NCBI RefSeq assembly: GCF_027563465.1
Contig: NZ_JAPFQA010000008.1
Coordinates: 1-64,000, forward strand
Origin: Mesorhizobium qingshengii
GTDB taxonomy: Bacteria; Pseudomonadota; Alphaproteobacteria; Rhizobiales; Rhizobiaceae
Length of the DNA stretch: 64,000 bases
Direction: 5' to 3'
Positions 8,574 through 17,468 of this stretch are shown piece by piece. Positions within the stretch are counted from its first letter, which is position 1. Each line of letters opens with the position of its first letter. The position numbers and the translations under genes are program-made. The notes under the pieces are model-generated. The model ran no database searches, had not been told where the DNA came from, and saw nothing but the letters and a program-made list of their open reading frames with translations.

Positions 8574-10030
8574 CGGTTCGCGGCAATATTCTCGTCGCCG
8601 ACGACGATGCGGCGATCCGCACAGTCCTCAACCAGGCCCTGTCGCGTGTCGGCCATGAGGTGCGCGTCACCTCCAACGCCTCGACATTGTGGCGCTGGGT
8701 GGCGGCGGGCGAGGGCGATCTGGTCATCACCGACGTGGTGATGCCGGACGAGAACGCTTTCGACATGCTGCCGCGCATCAAGAAGGCCCGGCCGGAGCTG
8801 CCGGTCATTGTCATGAGCGCCCAGAACACCTTCATGACGGCGATTCGCGCCTCCGAAACCGGCGCCTACGAATATCTGCCGAAGCCGTTCGACCTCACCG
8901 AACTCCTCAACATCGTCAACCGGGCGCTTTCCGAGCCGCGGCGGCCGAAGATCGATGCACGGCCGGAAGAACAGCCTGACGCGATGCCGTTGGTCGGTCG
9001 CTCGGCGGCCATGCAGGACATCTATCGCATGCTGGCGCGCATGATGCAGACCGATCTGACGGTGATGATCTCGGGCGAATCCGGCACCGGCAAGGAACTG
9101 GTGGCGCGCGCGCTGCATGAATATGGCCGCCGTCGTGGTGGGCCGTTCGTCGCCATCAACATGGCGGCGATCCCACGCGATCTGATCGAATCGGAACTGT
9201 TCGGTCACGAAAAGGGCGCTTTCACCGGCGCGCAGAACCGTTCCACCGGCCGCTTCGAGCAGGCCGAGGGTGGCACATTGTTCCTCGACGAGATCGGCGA
9301 CATGCCGATGGAGGCGCAGACGCGGCTGCTGCGCGTCCTGCAGCAGGGCGAGTACACGACGGTCGGCGGACGCACGCCGATCAAGACCGACGTGCGCATC
9401 GTCGCCGCCACCAACAAGGATCTGCGCACGCTGATCAATCAGGGGCTTTTCCGCGAGGATCTTTTCTATCGCCTCAACGTCGTGCCGCTCAGGCTGCCGG
9501 CCCTGCGCGAGCGCTCCGAGGACGTGCCCGATCTCGTCCGCCACTTCTTCAAGCTGGGTGAGATGGAAGGTCTGCAGACCAAGCGCATCTCTTCCGGCGG
9601 TATCGAATTGATGAAGCGCTATCCGTGGCCAGGCAATGTGCGCGAGCTGGAAAACCTCGTTCGCAGGCTGGCCGCGCTCTATTCGCAGGACGAGATTTCC
9701 GCCGAGATCATCGAGGCGGAGCTCAAGACCGGCGAACGCCCCGTGGTGCCGGGCGGCGGCAACCTCATTCCCGACGACCTGTCCATCGGCCAGGCGGTCG
9801 AGCACTTCCTGCAACGCTATTTCGCATCGTTTGCCGGCGAATTGCCGCCTGCGGGCCTCTATCAGCGCATTCTGTCCGAGGTCGAATACCCGCTGGTTCT
9901 GGCCTCGATGACGGCAACCCGCGGCAACCAGATCAAGGCTGCCGAACTGCTGGGGCTCAACCGCAACACGCTGCGCAAGAAGATTCGCGAACTCGGCGTC
10001 AACGTCTACAAATCGTCGCGGCAGTCCTGA
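8570..10030 (+). CDS. ntrC: Nitrogen response regulator NtrC
   Basis: A 486-residue sigma-54 enhancer-binding activator. The receiver domain has phospho-Asp55 (ITDVVMPDEN) and a KPFDL loop. The AAA+ domain has Walker A GESGTGKE, an intact GAFTGA loop (about 216-221) that contacts sigma-54, and Walker B GGTLFLDEIGDMP. The C-terminal Fis-type helix-turn-helix reads QIKAAELLGLNRNTLRKKIRELG. It activates nitrogen-scavenging genes when phosphorylated by NtrB. It overlaps ntrB by 4 bp, and a hairpin terminator follows at 10033. Confidence 0.97.
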   Translation: MTVRGNILVADDDAAIRTVLNQALSRVGHEVRVTSNASTLWRWVAAGEGDLVITDVVMPDENAFDMLPRIKKARPELPVIVMSAQNTFMTAIRASETGAYEYLPKPFDLTELLNIVNRALSEPRRPKIDARPEEQPDAMPLVGRSAAMQDIYRMLARMMQTDLTVMISGESGTGKELVARALHEYGRRRGGPFVAINMAAIPRDLIESELFGHEKGAFTGAQNRSTGRFEQAEGGTLFLDEIGDMPMEAQTRLLRVLQQGEYTTVGGRTPIKTDVRIVAATNKDLRTLINQGLFREDLFYRLNVVPLRLPALRERSEDVPDLVRHFFKLGEMEGLQTKRISSGGIELMKRYPWPGNVRELENLVRRLAALYSQDEISAEIIEAELKTGERPVVPGGGNLIPDDLSIGQAVEHFLQRYFASFAGELPPAGLYQRILSEVEYPLVLASMTATRGNQIKAAELLGLNRNTLRKKIRELGVNVYKSSRQS

Positions 10031-10032
10031 GC

Positions 10033-10054
10033 AGCCTGGATCCGAACCCAGGCT
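10033..10054 (+). terminator. Intrinsic terminator or attenuator after ntrC
   Basis: A perfect 7-bp stem AGCCTGG (10033-10039) / CCAGGCT (10048-10054) with an 8-base loop is followed by CTTTTC. It begins 3 bp after the ntrC stop. It would end, at least partly, the dusB-ntrBC transcript before ntrYX. The U-run is short, so readthrough is likely. Confidence 0.6.
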
Positions 10055-10117
10055 CTTTTCAGGGGACGGCTCGCGAAAGATTTCCGTCTCGGCCCCACTT
10101 GTTGCATAATCGCCACA

Positions 10118-12451
10118 ATGCGTTGCATACATCCGACGCAATCACTGGCTCCAGACGGCGACATGGCTCCGCAGGCACCGACCCTCAACGAACCGCTTTT
10201 CAGCGAACCCGGCGCGCGCGACGGGCGCCGGCTGCTTGCGTTGCCCGGCATTGTCGCGGTCGCGGGCGCGTTGGCCACGGCGGCGATCTCGTTCACCATC
10301 CTCGTTGGCGCCACGCCGATCACGCCGAACGAGTCGACGACGCTGGCGCTGATTGCCCTCAATGCCGCTTTCGTCCTCTTCCTCATCGCGCTGGTCGGAC
10401 GCGAAGTACATCGCATTCTGATGGCGCGCCGACACGGCAAGGCAGCTTCGCGGCTGCATGTGCGCATCGTCGCCATGTTTGCGCTGGTCGCCGCAATTCC
10501 CGCCATCATGGTGGCGATCATCGCCTCGATCACGCTCGATATCGGCCTCGACCGCTGGTTCGAGATCCGCACCAAGACGATCGTCAATTCGTCGCTGTCG
10601 ATCGCCGACGCCTATGTCCAGGAAAATGCCCGTAACCTCCAGGGCACGACGCTGTCGATGGCCTATGATCTCGATGCGTCGCGTACGCTCTACGGCCTTG
10701 ATCGCACTGGCTTTCTCGATCTGATGAACAAGGAAGCCGTGGGCCGGTCGCTGGCCCACGCCGCGCTGATCAAGCCGGACGGTTCCTTTGTCATGAGCGC
10801 CAAGACCGACACGGATTTCGCCATGCCTGAGCCACCGGAAGGCGCCGTGGCCAGCGCCGCCGACGGCAAGCCGGTGCTGATCGAGCCGAAAACGCGCAAC
10901 ATAATGGGCGCCATCGTCAAGCTGCGCGAGATCGAGGGGCTCTATCTCTACACCATTCGCCTCGTCGACCCCGAAGTGATCAAGGCGCGGCAGATCGTCA
11001 GATCCAATACCGATGAGTATCGCGGTCTCGAAGACAACAGGCGCACCTCGCAGGTGGCCTTCGCGTTGCCCTATCTGTCGCTGACGCTGATCATCATCCT
11101 GTCGGCCATCTGGACCGGTATCGCCGTCGCCGACCGTCTGGTGCGGCCCATTCGTCAGCTGATAGGCGCTGCCGATGAGGTCGCGACCGGCAATCTCGAC
11201 GTTGCGGTTCCCGTCAGGCCTTCGGATGGCGATGTCGCCTCGCTCGGCGACACGTTCAACAAGATGCTTCTGGAACTGAAATCACAGCGCAATGAGATCC
11301 TGTCCGCCAAGGACCTGATCGATGAACGGCGCCGCTTCTCGGAGGCCGTGCTTGCCGGCGTCACCGCCGGTGTCATCGGTGTCGATCCCTATGGCATCGT
11401 CACCATCGTCAACCGCTCGGCCGAGGCGATGCTGGCATTGTCCGCCAGCGCCGCGCTTGGGCAGAACCTGTCCGCCGTGTTGCCACATGTCGGCCGCGTC
11501 TTCGAGATCGGCCGCAAGTCCGGCAAGCCTGTCTACCGGGAACAGGTGACCTTCTATCGCGCCGGCGCCGAGCGGACCTTCAACGTGCAGATCACCATCG
11601 AGGCCGGCGACGATGGCACGGAGGAAAAATCCTATGTCGTGACGGTGGACGACATCACTGATCTGGTTCAGGCTCAGCGCTCCTCTGCATGGGCAGACGT
11701 GGCGCGGCGCATCGCGCACGAGATCAAGAATCCGCTGACGCCGATCCAGCTTTCCGCCGAGCGCATCAAGCGACGCTTCGGAAAGGTCATCACCGAGGAT
11801 CGCGAGATTTTCGATCAGTGCACCGACACAATCATCCGGCAGGTGGAGGATATCGGCCGCATGGTCGACGAATTCTCGGCTTTCGCGCGCATGCCAAAGC
11901 CCGAGATGAAAGTCATCGACCTGCGCGAATCGCTGCGCGAGGCTTCGTTCCTGGTGGAAGTCAGCCGCGCCGACATTGCTTTCGAACGCGTGTTTGGCAA
12001 CGAGCCGCTCAAGGGCACGTTCGACAGCCGCTTGATGGCGCAGGCCTTCGGCAATGTGATCAAGAACGCCGCCGAAGCGATCGATGGACTGGAACAGAAG
12101 GACGGTTCGCACGGCATAATCCGGATTCAAGCCGGGCGCCAGAATGGCGCGATTCGCATCGACGTCATCGACAATGGCAAGGGCCTGCCGCGCGAGAATC
12201 GTCAACGGCTGCTCGAGCCCTATATGACAACACGCGAGAAGGGCACCGGGCTCGGTCTCGCTATCGTCAAGAAGATAGTGGAGGACCATGGTGGCAGGCT
12301 GGAACTTCATGACGCGCCCGCGGATTTCCACAATGGGCGGGGCGCGATGATCAGCATCATCCTGCCCCCGGCTGCCACAGCCACGCCGCCGCGCGGCGAA
12401 AGCAGGACGGAAAACGAAAGAGAAACTGAAAAGGTCGGTAATGGCGTCTGA
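10118..12451 (+). CDS. ntrY: Membrane sensor histidine kinase NtrY
   Basis: A 777-residue integral membrane kinase of the NtrY/NtrX system. Several hydrophobic helices occupy about 35-155, followed by a periplasmic region and another helix near 315-335. HAMP (RPIRQLIGAADEVATGNL), PAS, and kinase domains follow. The phosphoacceptor is His534 in ARRIAHEIKNPLTP, and the ATPase shows IDNGKGLP and GTGLGLAIVKKIVEDHGG. NtrY has been linked to nitrogen, nitrate and redox signalling in related bacteria. The start is uncertain: ATG 10118 or ATG 10163 (MAPQAP). It overlaps ntrX by 11 bp. Confidence 0.95.
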   Translation: MRCIHPTQSLAPDGDMAPQAPTLNEPLFSEPGARDGRRLLALPGIVAVAGALATAAISFTILVGATPITPNESTTLALIALNAAFVLFLIALVGREVHRILMARRHGKAASRLHVRIVAMFALVAAIPAIMVAIIASITLDIGLDRWFEIRTKTIVNSSLSIADAYVQENARNLQGTTLSMAYDLDASRTLYGLDRTGFLDLMNKEAVGRSLAHAALIKPDGSFVMSAKTDTDFAMPEPPEGAVASAADGKPVLIEPKTRNIMGAIVKLREIEGLYLYTIRLVDPEVIKARQIVRSNTDEYRGLEDNRRTSQVAFALPYLSLTLIIILSAIWTGIAVADRLVRPIRQLIGAADEVATGNLDVAVPVRPSDGDVASLGDTFNKMLLELKSQRNEILSAKDLIDERRRFSEAVLAGVTAGVIGVDPYGIVTIVNRSAEAMLALSASAALGQNLSAVLPHVGRVFEIGRKSGKPVYREQVTFYRAGAERTFNVQITIEAGDDGTEEKSYVVTVDDITDLVQAQRSSAWADVARRIAHEIKNPLTPIQLSAERIKRRFGKVITEDREIFDQCTDTIIRQVEDIGRMVDEFSAFARMPKPEMKVIDLRESLREASFLVEVSRADIAFERVFGNEPLKGTFDSRLMAQAFGNVIKNAAEAIDGLEQKDGSHGIIRIQAGRQNGAIRIDVIDNGKGLPRENRQRLLEPYMTTREKGTGLGLAIVKKIVEDHGGRLELHDAPADFHNGRGAMISIILPPAATATPPRGESRTENERETEKVGNGV

Positions 12452-13802
12452 TATTCTCATCGTCGATGACGAGGAAGACATCCGTGAACTCGTCGCGGGC
12501 ATCCTGAGCGACGAGGGTCACGAAACCCGTACGGCATTCGACGCCGACAGCGCGCTCGCTGCTATAGCTGATCGCGCGCCGCGGCTGATTTTCCTCGACA
12601 TCTGGCTGCAGGGCTCGCGCCTGGACGGGCTGGCGCTGCTCGACGAGATCAAGACGATGCACCCGACATTGCCGGTGGTGATGATTTCGGGCCATGGCAA
12701 CATCGAAACGGCGGTCTCCGCCATCCGTCGCGGCGCTTACGACTTCATCGAGAAGCCATTCAAGGCCGACAGGCTGATCCTGATCGCCGAGCGTGCGCTC
12801 GAGACCTCGAAACTGAAGCGCGAGGTTTCCGACCTCAAGCTGCGCAGCGGCGAGACCTTCGACCTGATCGGCATGTCGTCGGCGATGAGCCAGTTGCGCC
12901 AGACCATCGAGCGCGTCGCGCCGACCAACAGCCGCGTGATGATCATCGGCCCCTCCGGCTCGGGCAAGGAACTGGCCGCGCGCGCCATCCACACGCTGTC
13001 GGCGCGCAAGGGCGGGCCGTTCGTGACGCTGAGCGCCGCCAACATCACCCCCGAACGCATGGAGATCGAGCTGTTCGGCACCGAATCGAACGGCGTCGAG
13101 CGAAAGGTCGGCGCGCTCGAGGAGGCCCATCGCGGCATCCTCTACATCGACGAGGTGGCCGACATGCCGCGCGAGACGCAGAACAAGATCCTGCGCGTGC
13201 TGGTCGAGCAGCAGTTCGAGCGGGTAGGGGGCACGAAGCGGGTCAAGGTCGATGTCCGCATCATTTCCTCGACCTCGCAGAACTTGGAGGCGATGATTGC
13301 CGACGGGCGTTTCCGCGAGGATCTCTATCACCGCCTGGCGGTGGTTCCGGTCATGGTGCCGGGATTGGCCGAGCGGCGCGAGGATATTCCCTATCTCGTC
13401 GACAATTTCATGAAGCAGATCGCCCGCCAGGCCGGTATCAAGCCGCGCCGCATAGGCGACGACGCGCTGGCCGTGCTGCAGGCGCACAACTGGCCGGGCA
13501 ACGTCCGCCAACTGCGCAACAATGTCGAGCGTCTGATGATCCTGGCGCGCGGCGACGATGTCGATGCGCCGATCACCGCGGACCTGTTGCCATCCGAGAT
13601 CGGCGACGTCATGCCGCGCACGCCGAATCAATCCGACCAGCACATCATGGCGCTGCCTCTGCGCGAGGCGCGTGAGCAGTTCGAGAAGGACTATCTGATC
13701 GCGCAGATCAACCGGTTTGGTGGCAACATCTCGAAGACCGCCGAGTTCATCGGCATGGAGCGCTCCGCCCTGCATCGCAAGCTGAAGTCGCTGGGCGTCT
13801 GA
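12441..13802 (+). CDS. ntrX: Response regulator NtrX
   Basis: A 453-residue partner of NtrY. It has a receiver domain (IVDDEEDI; phospho-Asp in LIFLDIWLQ; EKPFKA), an AAA+ domain with Walker A GPSGSGKE and Walker B GILYIDEVADMP, and a C-terminal Fis-like helix-turn-helix (NISKTAEFIGMERSALHRKLKSLGV). Where NtrC has GAFTGA, this protein reads ELFGTESNGVERKVGAL, so the sigma-54 contact loop is missing. As reported for NtrX proteins of other alphaproteobacteria, it may therefore regulate sigma-70 promoters instead. Confidence 0.95.
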   Translation: MASDILIVDDEEDIRELVAGILSDEGHETRTAFDADSALAAIADRAPRLIFLDIWLQGSRLDGLALLDEIKTMHPTLPVVMISGHGNIETAVSAIRRGAYDFIEKPFKADRLILIAERALETSKLKREVSDLKLRSGETFDLIGMSSAMSQLRQTIERVAPTNSRVMIIGPSGSGKELAARAIHTLSARKGGPFVTLSAANITPERMEIELFGTESNGVERKVGALEEAHRGILYIDEVADMPRETQNKILRVLVEQQFERVGGTKRVKVDVRIISSTSQNLEAMIADGRFREDLYHRLAVVPVMVPGLAERREDIPYLVDNFMKQIARQAGIKPRRIGDDALAVLQAHNWPGNVRQLRNNVERLMILARGDDVDAPITADLLPSEIGDVMPRTPNQSDQHIMALPLREAREQFEKDYLIAQINRFGGNISKTAEFIGMERSALHRKLKSLGV

Positions 13803-13901
13803 CGGGCGACGTCTAGCCGGCCGCGCCTGGGCCAAGCATTTGCCGGTTACGCAAGCGGCGGAATCGCATAAGAAAGCCCGATAGATTTCCAGGGGTCGCC
13901 A

Positions 13902-14765
13902 ATGCCGCGCATTGCCTATGTCAACGGGCGCTACGTCACTCACGCCGACGCTTCCGTGCATATCGAGGATCGCGGCTATCAGTTCGCCGACGGCGTCTAC
14001 GAAGTCTGCGAGGTGGCGCGCGGCTTCATCGTCGACATGCCGCGCCACCTTGCCCGGCTCAATCGTTCCCTGACCGAATTGTCGATCGCTTGGCCGGTCA
14101 CGCGCGGAGTGCTGCCGCTCATCCTGCGCGAAGTGGTCAACCGCAATCACGTCGTTAACGGCCTGGTCTATGTCCAGGTCACGCGCGGCGTCGCCAGCCG
14201 CGACTTTGTCTTCCCGTCGGCGGATACCAAGCCGTCCCTGGTGGTCACCGCCAGGAAGGCCGATCCCGCTGCCGGGGCAAAGCGGGCCGAGACCGGTATC
14301 GCGGTCATCACCGTGCCGGAAAATCGCTGGGACCGGGTCGATATCAAGAGCGTCGGACTGCTGCCCAATGTCTTGGCCAAGCAGAAGGCCAAGGAAGCCG
14401 GTGCGCAGGAGGCCTGGTTTGTCGATGGCGACGGCACCGTCAAGGAAGGCGGATCGTCGAACGCCTGGATCGTCACCGGGGACGGCGTCCTGGTCACCAG
14501 GCCGGCCGATCATGGCATACTGCGCGGCATCACCCGCACGACCATGTTTGAGGTGGCGGCCAAGCTCGGTCTGAAGATCGAGGAGCGCGGTTTTTCCGTT
14601 GCCGAGGCCAAGACGGCGCGCGAGGCCTTTATCAGTTCCGCGACCACGATTGCCATGCCCGTCGTGTCGATCGACGGCGATCCGGTCGCCAATGGACACC
14701 CCGGCTCAATAACACTTTCGTTGCGTCAAGCCTTTTTTGACATTGCGGAAAAAAGTCCAGCCTGA
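13902..14765 (+). CDS. Class IV PLP aminotransferase, D-amino-acid transaminase type
   Basis: The 287-residue fold-type IV enzyme has the N-terminal EDRGYQFADGVYEV strand, a likely PLP-lysine in the segment around DIKSVGLLPNVLAKQKAKE, and the phosphate-binding EGGSSNAWIV and RGITRT motifs. These match D-alanine aminotransferases, which interconvert D-Ala/D-Glu with 2-oxo acids for peptidoglycan precursors; branched-chain aminotransferases are related but usually longer. It is separated from ntrX by 99 bp. This gene lies before hfq in many rhizobia. Confidence 0.88.
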   Translation: MPRIAYVNGRYVTHADASVHIEDRGYQFADGVYEVCEVARGFIVDMPRHLARLNRSLTELSIAWPVTRGVLPLILREVVNRNHVVNGLVYVQVTRGVASRDFVFPSADTKPSLVVTARKADPAAGAKRAETGIAVITVPENRWDRVDIKSVGLLPNVLAKQKAKEAGAQEAWFVDGDGTVKEGGSSNAWIVTGDGVLVTRPADHGILRGITRTTMFEVAAKLGLKIEERGFSVAEAKTAREAFISSATTIAMPVVSIDGDPVANGHPGSITLSLRQAFFDIAEKSPA

Positions 14766-14806
14766 TAACCGCACAGGTGGAATGAACATCAATATATCTC
14801 GTTCTG

Positions 14807-14827
14807 CTTGTCGTTACTGACGACAAG
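14807..14827. terminator. Inverted repeat between the aminotransferase and hfq
   Basis: A perfect 8-bp stem CTTGTCGT (14807-14814) / ACGACAAG (14820-14827) with a 5-base loop (TACTG). It lies 40 bp after the aminotransferase stop and just before the presumed hfq promoter. There is no U-tract, so it may be a weak terminator or a protein-binding site. Confidence 0.4.
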
Positions 14828-14842
14828 ACGGTGTTTGCGCGC

Positions 14843-14871
14843 TTGACATGTGCCGGTTAATTTGGCGCATT
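14843..14871 (+). promoter_or_regulatory. Possible sigma-70 promoter of hfq
   Basis: TTGACA at 14843-14848 is a consensus -35 hexamer. A weak -10 candidate, CGCATT (14866-14871), follows with 17-bp spacing, about 40 bp before the hfq ATG. The -10 match is poor, so the assignment rests mainly on the -35 and the position. Confidence 0.35.
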
Positions 14872-14910
14872 GGCTTGCAAACCGAAGGGGATCGGCGAAA
14901 GACAAGAACA

Positions 14911-15156
14911 ATGGCGGAACGATCGCAAAACCTTCAGGACCTGTTCCTGAATTCAGTTCGCAAGAGCAAGAACCCGCTCACCATCTTTCTCATCAACGGC
15001 GTGAAGCTGACCGGCGTGGTCACTTCGTTCGACAATTTCTGTGTCCTGCTGCGCCGTGACGGTCACTCCCAGCTCGTCTACAAGCACGCCATTTCCACGA
15101 TCATGCCGAGCCAGCCGGTTCAGATGTTCGATGGCGAGGAAAGCCAGGGCGCCTGA
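14911..15156 (+). CDS. hfq: RNA chaperone Hfq
   Basis: An 81-residue Sm-like protein that forms hexamer rings and pairs small RNAs with mRNAs, including nif/fix regulation in rhizobia. The Sm1 motif QNLQDLFLNSVRKSKNPLTI, GVKLTGVVTSFDNFCVLL, and the Sm2 motif with YKHAISTI are all present. ATG 14911 (MAERSQNLQ) is the usual start; an upstream in-frame ATG at 14848 lies inside the promoter candidate. The stop is immediately followed by hflX, the conserved hfq-hflX pair. Confidence 0.97.
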   Translation: MAERSQNLQDLFLNSVRKSKNPLTIFLINGVKLTGVVTSFDNFCVLLRRDGHSQLVYKHAISTIMPSQPVQMFDGEESQGA

Positions 15157-16548
15157 TTGGCTCGTGAGAAAGACGCGGACGAAACGGTTCGCGGAAAACC
15201 AGCGCATCATCCCGGGACGGAAGCCAAGGGCCCGACCCGGGCTGTTGTCATCGTGCCGGTGCTTACCCGCCAGCCGCGCGGCGACGATGATACCAACCGT
15301 CCGCGGCTGACGCGCTCCGCCGAGGCCCGCCACGACGAAGCGGTCGGCCTTGCCCGCGCCATCAACCTTGACCTGATCCACACCGCGGTGGTTACCCTCA
15401 ACGATCCGCGCCCGGCAACCTTGCTCGGGAGTGGCAAGGTCGCCGAGTTCGCCGAAATCGTCAAAGAGGGTCATGCGGAAGTGGTCATCGTCGACCACCC
15501 GCTGACGCCGGTGCAGCAGCGCAATCTCGAGAAAGAGCTGAACGCCAAGGTGCTGGACCGCACCGGGCTGATCCTCGAGATTTTTGGCGAACGAGCCCGC
15601 ACCAAGGAAGGCACGCTGCAGGTCGAGCTCGCCCATCTCAACTACCAGAAGGGCCGTCTCGTGCGCAGCTGGACCCACCTGGAACGCCAGCGCGGCGGCG
15701 CCGGCTTCCTCGGCGGCCCCGGTGAAACCCAGATCGAATCGGACCGGCGCGTCCTTCAGGACAAGATCATAAAACTGAAGCACGAACTGGAAACCGTGCG
15801 CCGCACCCGCGACCTGCACCGCGCCAAGCGCAAGAAGGTGCCGTTTCCGGTGGTGGCGATCGTCGGCTACACCAATGCCGGCAAGTCGACACTGTTCAAC
15901 AGGCTGACAGGGGCCGGCGTCCTGGCTCAGGACATGCTGTTCGCCACGCTCGATCCGACGCTTCGCCGCGTGCGCCTGCCGCATGGCACGCCGATCATCC
16001 TTTCGGACACGGTCGGTTTCATCTCGGACCTGCCGACGCACCTGATCGCGGCTTTTCGCGCGACCCTGGAAGAGGTGGTCGAGGCCGATCTCGTCCTTCA
16101 CCTGCGCGATATTTCCGATCCCGACACTGCCGCCCAGGCCGAGGATGTCGAACGCATCCTGGCCGACCTCGGCGTCGACGCCAGGGATACAAAGCGGGTC
16201 ATCGAGGTCTGGAACAAGATTGACCGGCTGGACGAAGGCAACCGGAGCCGGCTGCTTGCCGATGGCGCCGACACAAGCAAGGCGCCGCCGGTTGCCGTGT
16301 CAGCCGTGACCGGCGAAGGTATCGATGCGCTGAAGGCGATCATCGAAACCCGGATGGCGGGCGAGCTGGAAGACCTGACGGTGACGATCGCGCCGGCCCA
16401 GTTCGGTCTTGTCGACTGGCTTTACCGCAATGGCGATGTCGTCTCGCGCACCGACAATGACGACGGCAGCGCCACCATCTCGCTCAAGGCCACGCGAAGT
16501 GCCCGCGAAGAGATCGAAAGCAGATTGCGTCGAAAAAACAACGGGTAG
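15157..16548 (+). CDS. hflX: GTPase HflX
   Basis: A 463-residue ribosome-associated GTPase that splits stalled or stressed ribosomes. The N-terminal HflX domain contains LIHTAVVTLNDPRPATLLGSGK and the glycine-rich LERQRGGAGFLGGPGETQIE segment. The G domain shows G1 GYTNAGKST, the G2 region, G3 DTVGFISDLP and G4 NKIDRLD. The start is TTG 15157, directly after the hfq stop, so the two are probably translationally coupled; a downstream start cannot be excluded. It ends convergently with mazG. Confidence 0.94.
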   Translation: MAREKDADETVRGKPAHHPGTEAKGPTRAVVIVPVLTRQPRGDDDTNRPRLTRSAEARHDEAVGLARAINLDLIHTAVVTLNDPRPATLLGSGKVAEFAEIVKEGHAEVVIVDHPLTPVQQRNLEKELNAKVLDRTGLILEIFGERARTKEGTLQVELAHLNYQKGRLVRSWTHLERQRGGAGFLGGPGETQIESDRRVLQDKIIKLKHELETVRRTRDLHRAKRKKVPFPVVAIVGYTNAGKSTLFNRLTGAGVLAQDMLFATLDPTLRRVRLPHGTPIILSDTVGFISDLPTHLIAAFRATLEEVVEADLVLHLRDISDPDTAAQAEDVERILADLGVDARDTKRVIEVWNKIDRLDEGNRSRLLADGADTSKAPPVAVSAVTGEGIDALKAIIETRMAGELEDLTVTIAPAQFGLVDWLYRNGDVVSRTDNDDGSATISLKATRSAREEIESRLRRKNNG

Positions 16549-16554
16549 TGGATA

Positions 16555-17379
16555 TTACTTCGCGGTTTTTGCTTCCTGCCAGAGCGCTTCCATCTCGGCC
16601 AGGTCAGCCTTTTCCAGCGTATTGCCGGATTTTTCCAGGGCCTGCTCGACATAGTGGAAGCGTGAGCGGAACTTCTCGTTGGTGCCGCTCAGGGCTGCTT
16701 CTGAATCCAGCTTGAGGTGACGACCGAGATTGACGACGGCAAACAACATGTCGCCGAATTCGTCCTTGATCGAGGCGGTATCACCCTTGGCCAGTGCCTC
16801 GCGCAACTCGCCGATCTCTTCCTCGATCTTGTCGAGGATGGGGGCTGCCTCGCTCCAGTCGAACCCGACGCGGGCCGCCTTCTCCTGAAGCTTCAAGGCG
16901 CGCGTCAAGGCGGGCAGGGCGACCGGCACACTGTCCAGAAACCCCTTGCCATTGTCTTCCGGGTCTAGGCCGCGAGCGAGGCGGGCGCTGCGCTTCTGCG
17001 CCTTCTCCTCGGCCTTGATCTTTTCCCACATGCCCTTGGCCATGCCGGCGCTGCGGGCTTTCTCGTCGCCGAACACGTGCGGATGGCGGCGGATCATCTT
17101 GGTGGTGATGGCCTGAACCACGTCACCGAAGGCAAACTCGCCGGCCTCCTCGGCCATTTGCGCGTGGTAGACGACCTGCAACAGGAGATCGCCGAGCTCG
17201 TCGCGCAGATCGTCGAGGTCGCCGCGCGCGATGGCGTCCGCCACCTCGTAGGCTTCCTCGATCGTGTAGGGCGCGATGGTCGAGAAATCCTGTTCGATGT
17301 CCCACGGACAGCCGGTCTTCGGTGCCCGCAGCGCAGCCATGATCTCGATCAGGCGCGAAATGTCTTTCGATGGCGTCAT
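16555..17379 (-). CDS. mazG: Nucleoside triphosphate pyrophosphohydrolase MazG
   Basis: A 274-residue, two-domain MazG that hydrolyses NTPs and dNTPs to monophosphates, probably cleaning the pool of aberrant nucleotides. The N-terminal domain has GCPWDIEQDF, then EEAYEVADAI and LRDELGDLLLQVVYHAQMA, giving the EExxE-12-ExxD metal site. A second copy follows near KIEEEIGELREAL and KDEFGDMLFAVVNLGRHL. Length is close to E. coli MazG. Only 6 bp separate its stop from that of the convergent hflX. Confidence 0.95.
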   Translation of the reverse strand: MTPSKDISRLIEIMAALRAPKTGCPWDIEQDFSTIAPYTIEEAYEVADAIARGDLDDLRDELGDLLLQVVYHAQMAEEAGEFAFGDVVQAITTKMIRRHPHVFGDEKARSAGMAKGMWEKIKAEEKAQKRSARLARGLDPEDNGKGFLDSVPVALPALTRALKLQEKAARVGFDWSEAAPILDKIEEEIGELREALAKGDTASIKDEFGDMLFAVVNLGRHLKLDSEAALSGTNEKFRSRFHYVEQALEKSGNTLEKADLAEMEALWQEAKTAK

Positions 17380-17468
17380 GCGGCGGATGCTATCGCGCGG
17401 CCGATCTCCCGGCCAACACTGTCAGCCGGCAAGAGGGGCTTGTCCACAGTTGCGCGGTGCCTGTTTTG

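Noticed and set aside
8171..10141. 656-residue minus-strand open frame opposite ntrC
   Set aside because: Antisense shadow of a complete NtrC with intact receiver, AAA+ and helix-turn-helix domains.
12357..14699. 780-residue minus-strand open frame across ntrX and the aminotransferase
   Set aside because: It covers two well-supported genes on the plus strand and has His/Arg/Asp-rich shadow composition with no motif.
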